DNA from: Eurosta solidaginis
Taxonomy: Eukaryota; Arthropoda; Insecta; Diptera; Tephritidae
Length of the DNA stretch: 64,000 nucleotides
NCBI RefSeq assembly: GCF_040869045.1
Contig: NC_090320.1
Span: forward strand, 240,002,978 to 240,066,977
Direction: 5' to 3'
This document shows, piece by piece, positions 1-12,140 of the stretch. A model generated the notes under the pieces. It saw nothing but the letters and a program-made list of their open reading frames with translations, was not told where the DNA came from and ran no database searches. A program made the position numbers and the translations under genes. How positions within the stretch are numbered: position 1 is the first letter of the stretch; every line of letters starts with the position of its first letter.

Positions 1-244
1 ATAGCGATAAATTTTCTTTGATGTTAAGTAGCGCACAAAAGTATATAAAAATGTTTTGTTTCTTTTATAAAATGCTTATATTCAAAGAGAGATTAGTAGA
101 AGCACTGCCAAATATCACTTACGGGCGTATTCTGTGCTGACTGATATGTAAAAATATGTTTTAACTTCAGTTAAAGTAATGTTGCCTACATTTAGGCGAA
201 TTGCTTATTATATAAGGGCTTGACCACACTGCGGCATTATTCGC

Positions 245-745
245 CTTCTTAATACCGCGTATAAGCTTTTATCTAGCGTATTGTGCGAAACACTGCAGCC
301 GAAAGTCAAGGAACTGATTTTACCTTATCAGTTCCCCCTGCGGGTTAGGGTTAGGTAAGCCAGTCCATTAATGGTGTATTACTCGAAAAAAAGCAATGTG
401 AACGCGGCTATATCACGGTTGTTATTAAAAACTGTACCCGTGGGTAGCTGGAAAGGCAGTTGTTATCTGTATATATTGATGAAGCGGATCTGGGAGTGGA
501 TCTGAGATTTATGCACCTTTACACGTTGGCGATGGCGAGTACCGAAGAAGATTTAATTATGAGATGTACGAGCTTCACGCAGACATCAACATAGTCCAAC
601 TAATTAAAACGCAGTGGCTACGCTGGCTAGAAGGGACCTGGTGGGAAACGATTTAAACTCCATTGGTGTGGCCAATCGGCGCCAGTTGGCAGAGCGAAGA
701 AGCGTACTTGTTGAACGGCCATAATCGTTTAAACGGTTAAGCGCT
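245..745 (+). mobile_element. Degenerate RTE-like LINE remnant, internally deleted
   Basis: Two blocks match the better-preserved LINE at 54,990-56,790. Bases 245-350 match its reverse-transcriptase region near 55,530-55,610, and bases about 480-740 match its 3' end near 56,410-56,785. The part between them is missing, and a further stretch is lost after 'gctggctag' near 630. Stops and indels break every frame, so this is an old dead copy. The match is seen directly; the clade name is inferred. Confidence 0.75.
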
Positions 746-885
746 AATTAATAAGTAATCAGTATATATTGTATCATTGATACTTGTATACAGCTAGCAT
801 CTCCTGACCTTGGATTGGGCCTCTAGTTGGCGACTCACGGGGGCTGTGGTTTCACCGCGCATGCGAGGCAATTAATTTTTGGGGT

Positions 886-1120
886 AGTTGACAATAAAGT
901 ATACTCAAAGGAGTTATGAAGTCTCCTCTCCATATTCTCTTTGGAATATTGTGGTCTGTTCAGCTGTCAATGTTGACAATAAAGTTTTATTTTCAGGGTA
1001 TGCGACATCTTGCCTAGAAAAGTTGACAATAAAGTATTGTCTTCAGAGTAATGCGGTCTCTTGCTTAAAAAAGTTGGCAATAAAAATTTCCTTTGGAGGC
1101 TCTCTCAACAAAGGCTAAGC
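886..1120. repeat. Diverged tandem repeat, about 50-bp unit
   Basis: The core 'gttgacaataaag' recurs at about 887, 972, 1022 and (as gttggcaataaa) 1073, followed each time by a related 'cttcagagtaatg..tctcttgc' tail. The last three cores are about 50 bp apart. A 76-codon open frame across the block is a by-product of the repeats. Confidence 0.6.
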
Positions 1121-2425
1121 AACCTCTTTACCTATTATAAGCTTTGCATAGATTTTTCAATTGATTCTTCTGCGGAAGGTCAATGAGACCCCGGAGCATG
1201 CCTGTTAAGTAAATGAAGACCGAGGAGATGCCTATCATTTGTGGATAATAATTGGTAACAATTGTAGTATTTACTCACTTTTCTTTTTGCTGAACGGTGG
1301 CATCAGATTTTGTAAATGTGATTAGTAGCTGAAACATTAGCTGCGTTTTTTTCTCATCTATATACGTTTACGCTTAAACTTTATATGGACTGCTAAGCGA
1401 CAAACTTTAAATACCCCTCTGAAATTGCTACGTATAAAATTAGTACTATTAAATTTCAATACGCATTATACTCAGATGTAACTGAAATATGTGTCTATGA
1501 TCCACCCTCTGCACTAATTCTGTGTATTCTATGCGCGTCCACTATTTATCACAACTGATTCAGCTATATGTTATACACAGAAATACAACAGAGGGTTGTG
1601 TCTCCGCTTTTCGCTACACCCTGTTGTTGTAGCTAGTTGTTTAACAACAGCCGCTAGAAGGGTCTCCTAAGCATTATCTAAGCGCGGATAGGCGTTTTTT
1701 TCCCGCGCAAACGAAACGTATACGCGTGTAAAAAACACGGCTATTATTTCGAAGACGCGAATGGACATATTTATTCGATGTGATGGAAAGTTTGTAATCA
1801 CAACCCTTAATTGTAATGCGGTAGTATATAATTTCGATTGTTACTCCGGGTACTCAGAAAAGGTTGTTCACATCCCTTAATAATTGTATTTAAATTTAGA
1901 ATGGTAACTTGTATCTGATTTCGTTCCAAGGGCAAGAACATGATGCTGCGAATAATTCATGCTTCGCTTTGAATGGTATTGGAAGTCACGGTAGAGTTTC
2001 CGTGCTAGCTGTTGCCATTATCCATAAAATGGAAAGTGTTTTAGATAACCCTCATACCTTGACCTTAAGTATTTGGAATGGAATATTGAGCCTTCTTTGG
2101 GCCGCTGATGCATGTAATTAGATCCGCTTTGTGTTTGATACCTTCAGGTTGAGTCATACGATGGCAGGTACTCACGTTAAGCAGTTACATAGCCTTTTTT
2201 GCACATATACATATGTACCTAAACTTAAAATGGACTGATAAGTGCATAACTTTATCTGCACTTATACAATTGTTGCGCATAAAATAAGTACTAATAATCA
2301 TGTGTTTAAACTTTCGATTTAAGTAAGCTTTATACACCATGACCACGGAAAAGTGCGTGTCCACTATTTTTCCATACACTACATCTAAGTGTAAAAGTAA
2401 AGAAAAAACGGCCCATATTAATGTA
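1121..2425. other. Non-coding stretch with one diverged direct repeat
   Basis: No gene is recognised. Bases about 1349-1545 and 2196-2372 are diverged direct copies: both carry 'cttaaa..t..atggact', 'ataaaa..agtact' and 'cgtccactattt' in the same order. They look like two old insertions of one unidentified element. Confidence 0.4.
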
Positions 2426-2525
2426 CCTTACCAGTACGGCGTCAGACATGGTAAATCTGCTATCGACCTATTCACCATACAACGAAACCTGGAAAAGACT
2501 CACGAAAGGAGAACCGAGTTGTAGA
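2426..2525 (+). mobile_element. Short RTE-like LINE fragment
   Basis: About 100 bp match 55,598-55,695 of the LINE further along the window, covering the conserved Y-Q-x-G-F-R-x-G-K-S region of its reverse transcriptase. The frame runs on by chance for 61 codons. Both ends stop abruptly. Confidence 0.7.
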
Positions 2526-2682
2526 CTTCAGTGCAGTTTTTTTTTTTAAATATGAATTGCAACTTTCTAAATAGAAACTGCAAAATTTTGTGTTTGTTTT
2601 CAAAATCTTATACAAGAATACGCTTTCAAGTTGTAAATTCTTACTCGACTATTATTTAATATATTTATTTTTTGTAAATTTT

Positions 2683-2941
2683 TATACTCAGCTGAGCAGC
2701 GCTCACAGAGTATATTAATTTTGTTCGCATAACGGTACCCCGTAACGGAATAAACTAATCGAGATAGATATAGAATTCTATATGTCAAAATTATCTGGGC
2801 GAAAAAAGAAATTCATTTAGCCATGTCCGTCCGTCAGTCCGTCCGTCCGTATGTCCGTAAACACGATAACTTGAGTAAATTTTGAGGAATCTAAATTTGG
2901 TATGTAAGTTCCTGTGCACTCATCTCAGATCGCTATTTAAA
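2683..2941 (+). mobile_element. 5' part of a DINE-1/Helentron-like element, interrupted
   Basis: The end carries a subterminal inverted repeat, tatactc...gagtata, then a (TCCG)n tract at about 2826-2858 and 'acacgataacttgag'. These are typical of DINE-1-like (HINE) elements of flies. The sequence stops where the array at 2,942 begins and resumes at 10,881 with the 'ccacgcccac' blocks expected next. The array therefore inserted into this element. Confidence 0.7.
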
Positions 2942-3117
2942 ACAAGTAAGGACGGGACTGTCTTCGGCTATGCCGAAGACTTCATACCTTTCATGAATGG
3001 GGCTGAACAATAATCTTATCCAGTTCGTAATCTCCAAATAATCGGATGTATAAGATAAGAAATATCTAGTGAACAGATCTACATACCTAAACAATTTTTA
3101 AGATAAATATAAAATAA
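2942..3117 (-). repeat. Extra head-to-tail copy of the element's hairpin end
   Basis: These 176 bp repeat the next bases (3,118 on), including the 'acaagtaag' end and the hairpin, with a few substitutions. The array thus ends in two tandem copies of the terminus. The hairpins are at 2960-2980 and 3136-3156 (gtcttcggc / gccgaagac stems with a 3-base loop). Confidence 0.85.
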
Positions 3118-4272
3118 ACAAGTAAGAACGGGACTGTCTTCGGCTGTGCCGAAGACTTCATACCTTTCATGAATGGGGCTGAACAATAATCTTATCCCGT
3201 TCGTAATCTCCGAATAATCGGATGTATAAGATAAGAAATATATAGTGAACAGATCTACATACCTTAACGATTTTTAAGATAAATATAAAATAAAAAACGG
3301 GTAGGTACTTTGTGTGAGGATGCAAAGTTTCAGGTTTTTTGTGGTCTGCGTGTAAAAACTATGGCTACGAATCAGGTATTTCAAAAATATATGACGAAAA
3401 CGTAACTATTTGATGAAATTTGATGAATTTTGAAGATTCTAGCCGTAAAAAAGGGGTCAAAATGACAGTTTATATGAAGTATATAATATATATACGACCG
3501 ATCTCTATGATTTTTTCAGACAACAATATATGCTATATACGTAAGCATTTTGTGAAATTTGAAGCTTCTAACTGTTAAAACGGGGCAGAAATTGCGCAAA
3601 GTTTCTTATCTGAACAATCGGTTGTATGAGATATATACTATGTGTACCACCGATCTCAATGATTTTTTCAGACATCAATATATGCTATACACGTAAACAG
3701 TTGGTGAAATTTGAAGCTTCTAGCTGTTAAAATGGGGCCGAAATCGTAAAAAAATATATATATACTATATATATATATACTATATATACCATCATATATA
3801 TATTATATATATCACCGATCTCTATGATTTTTTGACACAACAATACATACTATATACGTAAGCAATCGGTGAAATTTGAAGCTTATAACTGTTAAAATGG
3901 GGAAGAAATTGCGCAAAGTTTCTTATCTGAACAATCGGTTGTATGGGATATATACTATATATACCACCGGTATCTATGATTTTCTCAGACAACAATATAT
4001 GCTATACACGTAAGCATTTGGTGAAATTTGAACATATCTAAACGATTTTTAAGATAAATATAAAATAAAAAATAGGTAGGTAATCTGTGTGAGGATGCAA
4101 AGCTTCACGTTTTTTGTGGTCTGCATGTAAAAACTATGGCTACGAATCAGGTATTTCAAAAATATATGACGTAAACGTAACTATTTGATGAAATTTGATG
4201 AATCTTGAAGCTTCTAGCCGTAAAAAAGGGGTCAATATGACAGTTTATATGAAGTATATAATATATATACCA

Positions 4273-5060
4273 CCGATCTCTATGATTTTTTCAGACAACA
4301 ATATATGCTATATACGAAAGCATTTTGTGAAATTTGAAGCTTCTAACTGTTAAAACGGGGCAGAAATTGCGCAAAGTTTCTTATCTGAACAATCGGTTGT
4401 ATGAGATATATACTATATATATCACCGATCTCAATGATTTTTTCAGACATCAATATATGCTATACACGTAAGCAGTTGGTGAAATTTGAAGCTTCTAGCT
4501 GTTAAAATGGGGTAGAAATTGCGAAAAGTTTCTTATCTGAACAATCGGTTGTATGAGATATATACTATATATACAACCGATCTCTATGATTTTTTCGGAC
4601 AACAATATATGCTATATACGTAAGCAATCGGTGAAATTTGAAGCTTATAGCTGTTAAAATGGGGTAGAAATTGCGAAAAGTTTCTTATCTGAACAATCGG
4701 TTGTATGAGATATATACTATATATACAACCGATCTCTATGATTTTTTCAGACAACAATATATGCTATATAAGTAAATATTCGGTGAAATTTGAAGCTTCT
4801 ATCTGTTAAAATGGGGCTAAAATTTGCGAAAATATATATACTATATATATATATACTATATATATATACTATATATACCACCATATATATACTATATATA
4901 CCACCGATCTTTATGATTTTTTCAGACAACAATATATGCTATATACGTAAGCATTCGCTGAAATTTGAAGCCTCTAGCTCTTAAAATAGGGCAGTAATTA
5001 CGAAAAGTTCCTTATCTGAACAATCGGTTGTGGGGGATATATACTATGTATACGACCGAT
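4273..5060. repeat. 152-bp sub-repeats inside the 1.42-kb unit (example unit)
   Basis: 'ccgatc' anchors lie at 4273, 4425, 4577, 4729, 4904 and 5056, giving spacings of 152, 152, 152, 175 and 152. The longer one carries an extra (tatata ctatatata) stretch. Each sub-repeat has the order 'ccgatctctatgatttttt', 'caatatatgctata', 'gtgaaatttgaagctt', 'tgttaaaatgggg' and 'cttatctgaacaatcggttg'. The same pattern holds in every unit of both arrays. Confidence 0.85.
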
Positions 5061-8000
5061 CTCATACATTTTTTCAGGCAACAATATGTTCAATATACGA
5101 AAGTATATGGTGAAGTTTGAAGCTTCAATCTGTTAAATTGGGTAAGATATTACAAAAATCCTCTTTTTCTGAAAAATCGGTTGTATGGAGGATATATGCT
5201 ATAGTGGTCCGATCCGGTCGGTTCCGACAAATGTCTAATCGGACACCCAAATACACCTGCTCACCAACTTTTATCAAGATATCTCAAAAATTGAGGGACT
5301 AGTTTGCATACAAACAGACAGACGGACAGACGGACAGACGGACAGACGGACATGGCTAAAACAACTCAGCTCTTCAACCTGATTATTTCGGTATACTTAA
5401 TGGTGGGTCTATCTATTTTCCTTTAAGGACTTACAATTTTCGGTTTCGTGACGAAATTAATATACCATTTCATTTTCATGAAAGGTATAAAAATAGGTAG
5501 GTAATCTGTGTGAGGATGCAAAGCTTCACGTTTTTTGTGGTCTGCATGTAAAAACTATGGCTACGAATCACGTATTTCAAAAATATATGACGTAAACGTA
5601 ACTATTTGATGAAATTTGATGAATCTTGAAGCTTCTAGCCGTAAAAAAGGGGTCAATATGACAGTTTATATGAAGTATATAATATATATACCACCGATCT
5701 CTATGATTTTTTCAGACAACAATATATGCTATATACGAAAGCATTTTGTGAAATTTGAAGCTTCTAACTGTTAAAACGGGGCAGAAATTGCGCAAAGTTT
5801 CTTATCTGAACAATCGGTTGTATGAGATATATACTATATATATCACCGATCTCAATGATTTTTTCAGACATCAATATATGCTATACACGTAAGCAGTTGG
5901 TGAAATTTGAAGCTTCTAGCTGTTAAAATGGGGTAGAAATTGCGAAAAGTTTCTTATCTGAACAATCGGTTGTATGAGATATATACTATATATACAACCG
6001 ATCTCTATGATTTTTTCGGACAACAATATATGCTATATACGTAAGCAATCGGTGAAATTTGAAGCTTATAGCTGTTAAAATGGGGTAGAAATTGCGAAAA
6101 GTTTCTTATCTGAACAATCGGTTGTATGAGATATATACTATATATACAACCGATCTCTATGATTTTTTCAGACAACAATATATGCTATATAAGTAAATAT
6201 TCCGTGAAATTTGAAGCTTCTATCTGTTAAAATGGGGCTAAAATTTGCGAAAATATATATACTATATATATATATACTATATATATATACTATATATACC
6301 ACCATATATATACTATATATACCACCGATCTTTATGATTTTTTCAGACAACAATATATGCTATATACGTAAGCATTCGCTGAAATTTGAAGCCTCTAGCT
6401 CTTAAAATAGGGCAGTAATTACGAAAAGTTCCTTATCTGAACAATCGGTTGTGGGGGATATATACTATATATACGACCGATCTCATACATTTTTTCAGGC
6501 AACAATATGTTCAATATACGAAAGTATATGGTGAAGTTTGAAGCTTCAATCTGTTAAATTGGGTAAGATATTACAAAAATCCTCTTTTTCTGAAAAATCG
6601 GTTGTATGGAGGATATATGCTATAGTGGTCCGATCCGGTCGGTTCCGACAAATGTCTAATCGGACACCCAAATACACCTGCTCACCAACTTTTATCAAGA
6701 TATCTCAAAAATTGAGGGACTAGTTTGCATACAAACAGACAGACGGACAGACGGACAGACGGACAGACGGACAGACGGACATGGCTAAAACAACTCAGCT
6801 CTTCAACCTGATTATTTCGGTATACTTAATGGTGGGTCTATCTATTTTCCTTTAAGGACTTACAATTTTCGGTTTCGTGACGAAATTAATATACCATTTC
6901 ATTTTCATGAAAGGTATAAAAATAGGTAGGTAATCTGTGTGAGGATGCAAAGCTTCACGTTTTTTGTGGTCTGCATGTAAAAACTATGGCTACGAATCAC
7001 GTATTTCAAAAATATATGACGTAAACGTAACTATTTGATGAAATTTGATGAATCTTGAAGCTTCTAGCCGTAAAAAAGGGGTCAATATGACAGTTTATAT
7101 GAAGTATATAATATATATACCACCGATCTCTATGATTTTTTCAGACAACAATATATGCTATATACGAAAGCATTTTGTGAAATTTGAAGCTTCTAACTGT
7201 TAAAACGGGGCAGAAATTGCGCAAAGTTTCTTATCTGAACAATCGGTTGTATGAGATATATACTATATATATCACCGATCTCAATGATTTTTTCAGACAT
7301 CAATATATGCTATACACGTAAGCAGTTGGTGAAATTTGAAGCTTCTAGCTGTTAAAATGGGGTAGAAATTGCGAAAAGTTTCTTATCTGAACAATCGGTT
7401 GTATGAGATATATACTATATATACAACCGATCTCTATGATTTTTTCGGACAACAATATATGCTATATACGTAAGCAATCGGTGAAATTTGAAGCTTATAG
7501 CTGTTAAAATGGGGTAGAAATTGCGAAAAGTTTCTTATCTGAACAATCGGTTGTATGAGATATATACTATATATACAACCGATCTCTATGATTTTTTCAG
7601 ACAACAATATATGCTATATAAGTAAATATTCGGTGAAATTTGAAGCTTCTATCTGTTAAAATGGGGCTAAAATTTGCGAAAATATATATACTATATATAT
7701 ATATACTATATATATGTATATACTATATATACCACCATATATATACTATATATACCACCGATCTTTATGATTTTTTCAGACAACAATATATGCTATATAC
7801 GTAAGCATTCGCTGAAATTTGAAGCCTCTAGCTCTTAAAATAGGGCAGTAATTACGAAAAGTTCCTTATCTGAACAATCGGTTGTGGGGGATATATACTA
7901 TATATACGACCGATCTCATACATTTTTTCAGGCAACAATATGTTCAATATACGAAAGTATATGGTGAAGTTTGAAGCTTCAATCTGTTAAATTGGGGAAG

Positions 8001-10880
8001 ATATTACAAAAATCCTCTTTTTCTGAAAAATCGGTTGTATGGAGGATATATGCTATAGTGGTCCGATCCGGTCGGTTCCGACAAATGTCTAATCGGACAC
8101 CCAAATACACCTGCTCACCAACTTTTATCAAGATATCTCAAAAATTGAGGGACTAGTTTGCATACAAACAGACAGACGGACAGACGGACAGACGGACAGA
8201 CGGACAGACGGACAGACGGACATGGCTAAAACAACTCAGCTCTTCAACCTGATTATTTCGGTATACTTAATGGTGGGTCTATCTATTTTCCTTTAAGGAC
8301 TTACAATTTTCGGTTTCGTGACGAAATTAATATACCATTTCATTTTCATGAAAGGTATAAAAATAGGTAGGTAATCTGTGTGAGGATGCAAAGCTTCACG
8401 TTTTTTGTGGTCTGCATGTAAAAACTATGGCTACGAATCACGTATTTCAAAAATATATGACGTTACCGTAACTATTTGATGAAATTTGATGAATCTTGAA
8501 GCTTCTAGCCGTAAAAAAGGGGTCAATATGACAGTTTATATGAAGTATATAATATATATACCACCGATCTCTATGATTTTTTCAGACAACAATATATGCT
8601 ATATACGAAAGCATTTTGTGAAATTTGAAGCTTCTAACTGTTAAAACGGGGCAGAAATTGCGCAAAGTTTCTTATCTGAACAATCGGTTGTATGAGATAT
8701 ATACTATATATATCACCGATCTCAATGATTTTTTCAGACATCAATATATGCTATACACGTAAGCAGTTGGTGAAATTTGAAGCTTCTAGCTGTTAAAATG
8801 GGGTAGAAATTGCGAAAAGTTTCTTATCTGAACAATCGGTTGTATGAGATATATACTATATATACAACCGATCTCTATGATTTTTTCGGACAACAATATA
8901 TGCTATATACGTAAGCAATCGGTGAAATTTGAAGCTTATAGCTGTTAAAATGGGGTAGAAATTGCGAAAAGTTTCTTATCTGAACAATCGGTTGTATGAG
9001 ATATATACTATATATACAACCGATCTCTATGATTTTTTCAGACAACAATATATGCTATATAAGTAAATATTCGGTGAAATTTGAAGCTTCTATCTGTTAA
9101 AATGGGGCTAAAATTTGCGAAAATATATATACTATATATATATATACTATATATATATACTATATATACCACCATATATATACTATATATACCACCGATC
9201 TTTGTGATTTTTTCAGACAACAATATATGCTATATACGTAAGCATTCGCTGAAATTTGAAGCCTCTAGCTCTTAAAATAGGGCAGTAATTACGAAAAGTT
9301 CCTTATCTGAACAATCGGTTGTGGGGGATATATACTATATATACGACCGATCTCATACATTTTTTCAGGCAACAATATGTTCAATATACGAAAGTATATG
9401 GTGAAGTTTGAAGCTTCAATCTGTTAAATTGGGTAAGATATTACAAAAATCCTCTTTTTCTGAAAAATCGGTTGTATGGAGGATATATGCTATAGTGGTC
9501 CGATCCGGTCGGTTCCGACAAATGTCTAATCGGACACCCAAATACACCTGCTCACCAACTTTTATCAAGATATCTCAAAAATTGAGGGACTAGTTTGCAT
9601 ACAAACAGACAGACGGACAGACGGACAGACGGACAGACGGACAGACGGACATGGCTAAAACAACTCAGCTCTTCAACCTGATTATTTCGGTATACTTAAT
9701 GGTGGGTCTATCTATTTTCCTTTAAGGACTTACAATTTTCGGTTTCGTGACGAAATTAATATACCATTTCATTTTCATGAAAGGTATAAAAATAGGTAGG
9801 TACTTTGTGTGAGGATGCAAAGCTTCACGTTTTCTGTGGTCTGCATGTAAAAACTATGACTACGAATCACGTATTTCAAAAATATATGAAGTAAACGTAA
9901 CTATTTGATGAAATTTGATGAATTTTGAAGCTTCTATCAGTAAAAAAGGGACAAAATTACAGTTTATATGAAGTATATAATACATGTATATACCACCGAT
10001 CTCTATGATTTTTTCAGACAACAATATATGCTATATACGTAAGCAATCGGTGAAATTTGAAGCTTATAGCTGTTAAAATGGGGTAGAAATTGCGAAAAGT
10101 TTCTTATCTGAACAATCGGTTGTATGAGATATATACTATATATACAACCGATCTCTATGATTTTTTCAGACAACAATATATGCCATATACGTAAGCGTGC
10201 GGTGAAATTTGAAGCTTCTAGCTGTTAAAATGGGGCTAAAATTGCGAAAATATATATATACTATATATATAAACTATATATACCACCATATATATACTAT
10301 ATATACCACCGATCTGTATGATTTTTTCAGACAACAATATATGCTATATACGTAAGCATTCGTTGAAATTTGAAGCCTCTAGCTCTTAAAATAGGGCAGT
10401 AATTACGAAAAGTTTCTTATCTGAACAATCGGTTATCCCCACAACCGATACTATATATACGACCGATCTCATCAATTTTATCAGGCAACAATACGTGCAA
10501 TATACGAAAGTATATGGTGAAGTTTGAAGCTTCAATCTGTTAAATTGAGTAAGATATTACAAAAATCCTCTTTTTCTGAAAAATCGGTTGTATGGAGGAT
10601 ATATGCTATAGTGATCCGATCCGGCCGGTTCCGACAAAGGTCTAATCGGACACCCAAATACACCCGCTCACCTAATTTTATCAAGATATCTCAAAAATTG
10701 AGGGACTAGTTTGCATACAGACAGACAGACGGACAGACGGACATGGCTAAATCAACTCAGCTCTTCAACCTGATTATTTCGGTATACTTAATGGTGGGTC
10801 TATCTATTTTCCTTTAAGGACTTACAATTTTGGGTTTCGTGACGAAATTAATATACCATTTCATTTTCATGAAAGGTATA

Positions 10881-12140
10881 ATGAACCAAATCGGACTATA
10901 ACCACGCCCACTTTTTCGATATCGAAAAATCGAAAAAGTGCGATAATTCATTACCAAAGATGGATAAAGCGATGAAACTTGGTAGGTGGGTTGACCTTAT
11001 GACGCAGATTAGAAAATTAGTAAAATTTTGGACAATGGACGTGGCACCGCCCACTTTTAAAATAAGTTAATTTAAAAGTTTTGCAAGCTGTAATTTTGCA
11101 GTGGTTGAAGATATCATGATGAAATTTGGCTGGAATGTTACTCCTATTATTATATGTGTTCTAAATAAAAATTAGCAAAATCGGTTGACGAACACGCCCA
11201 CCAATGATATGTTGCAACTAAATACAAAAATAAAAGAAAATTTCAAAATGGGTGTGGCTCCGCCCTTTTTCATTTATCCTTGTGAAATTTGGTAAGGGCA
11301 TAGCTTCTATGACGATAACTGTTTTCTGTGAAAAGGGGCGAAATAGGTTGAAGCCACGCCCAGTTATTATACACAGTCGACCGTCTGTCCTTCCGCTCGG
11401 CCGTTAACACGATAACTTGAGCACAAATCGATATATCTTTACTAAACTTAGTTCACGTACTTATCTGAACTAAATGGGCGAAATCCGACTATGACCCCGC
11501 CCACTTTTTCGATATCGAAAATTTCAAAAAATGAAAAAATGCCATAATTCTATACCATATACGAAAAAAGGGATGAAAGGGATGGTGATTGGATTGGTTT
11601 TTTTACGCAAAATATAACTTAAGAAAATACTTTGTAAAATGGGTGTGACACCTACCATATCAAGTAGAAGAAAATGAAAAAGTTCTGCAGGGCGAAATCA
11701 AAAGCCCTTGGAATCATGGTGGTATTATATATATAAACAAATTAGCGGCACCCGACAGATGATGTTCTGGTTCACCCTGGTCCACATTGTGGTCGATATA
11801 TCGAAAACACCTTCACATATACAACTAAGGGCCACTCCCTTTTAAAACCCTCTTTAATACCTTTAATTTGATACCCATATCGTACAGACACATTCTAGAG
11901 TCACCCCTGGTCCAGCTTTATGACGATATCTCGAAAAGGCGTCCACCTATAGAACTATGGCCCACTCCCTTTTAAAATAATCTTTAATACCTTCCATTTG
12001 ATACCCATGTTATACAAACACATTCCAGGGTTATCCTAGTTTAATTTTCCTACATGGTGATTTTCCCTTATTTTGTCTCCAAAGCTCTCAGCTGAGTATG
12101 TATTGTTCGGTTACACCCGAACTTAGCCTTCCTCACTTGT
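10881..12140 (+). mobile_element. 3' part of the interrupted DINE/Helentron-like element
   Basis: This continues the element begun at 2,683. It holds repeated 'ccacgcccac' / 'caccgcccac' blocks, two 'tcgatatcgaaaa' palindromes, a second 'cgtctgtcc...acacgataacttgag' segment at about 11,380-11,420, and about two and a half copies of the 130-bp repeat (11,770-12,060) seen expanded at 61.9-64 kb. It ends with the hairpin gttcgg-ttacac-ccgaac at 12,105-12,122, about 18 bp before 'cttgt'. A hairpin just inside the 3' end is a Helitron-like trait. No Rep/helicase is present, so it is non-autonomous. Confidence 0.75.

Larger units (their letters stand above)
2942..10880 (-). repeat. Higher-order tandem array of a DINE/Helentron-like element (1.42-kb units)
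   Basis: The array is a minus-strand element. Its 3' end, with hairpin, is at 2,942 and its 5' end ('tatacctttcatgaaa' on the minus strand) is at 10,880. Anchoring on 'ggtagg' gives a head block of 3,118-4,074, full units at 4,075, 5,496, 6,925 and 8,366 (lengths 1421, 1429, 1441, 1429), and a diverged, shortened unit from 9,795. The full units are almost identical. Most length differences come from the 8-bp 'cagacgga' copy number (4, 5, 6, 5). Each unit joins a 5'-end block (inverted repeat, (cagacgga)n, 'catggcta') to about six 152-bp sub-repeats. It carries no transposase. Confidence 0.85.

Noticed and set aside
4747..10709. Repeated 61-64-codon frames (for example starting MKLLSVKMGL or MKLQSVKLGK) in every array unit
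   Set aside because: They are identical because the DNA units are identical, are rich in tatata-encoded Ile/Tyr, occur on both strands over the same bases, and have no start context or motif.
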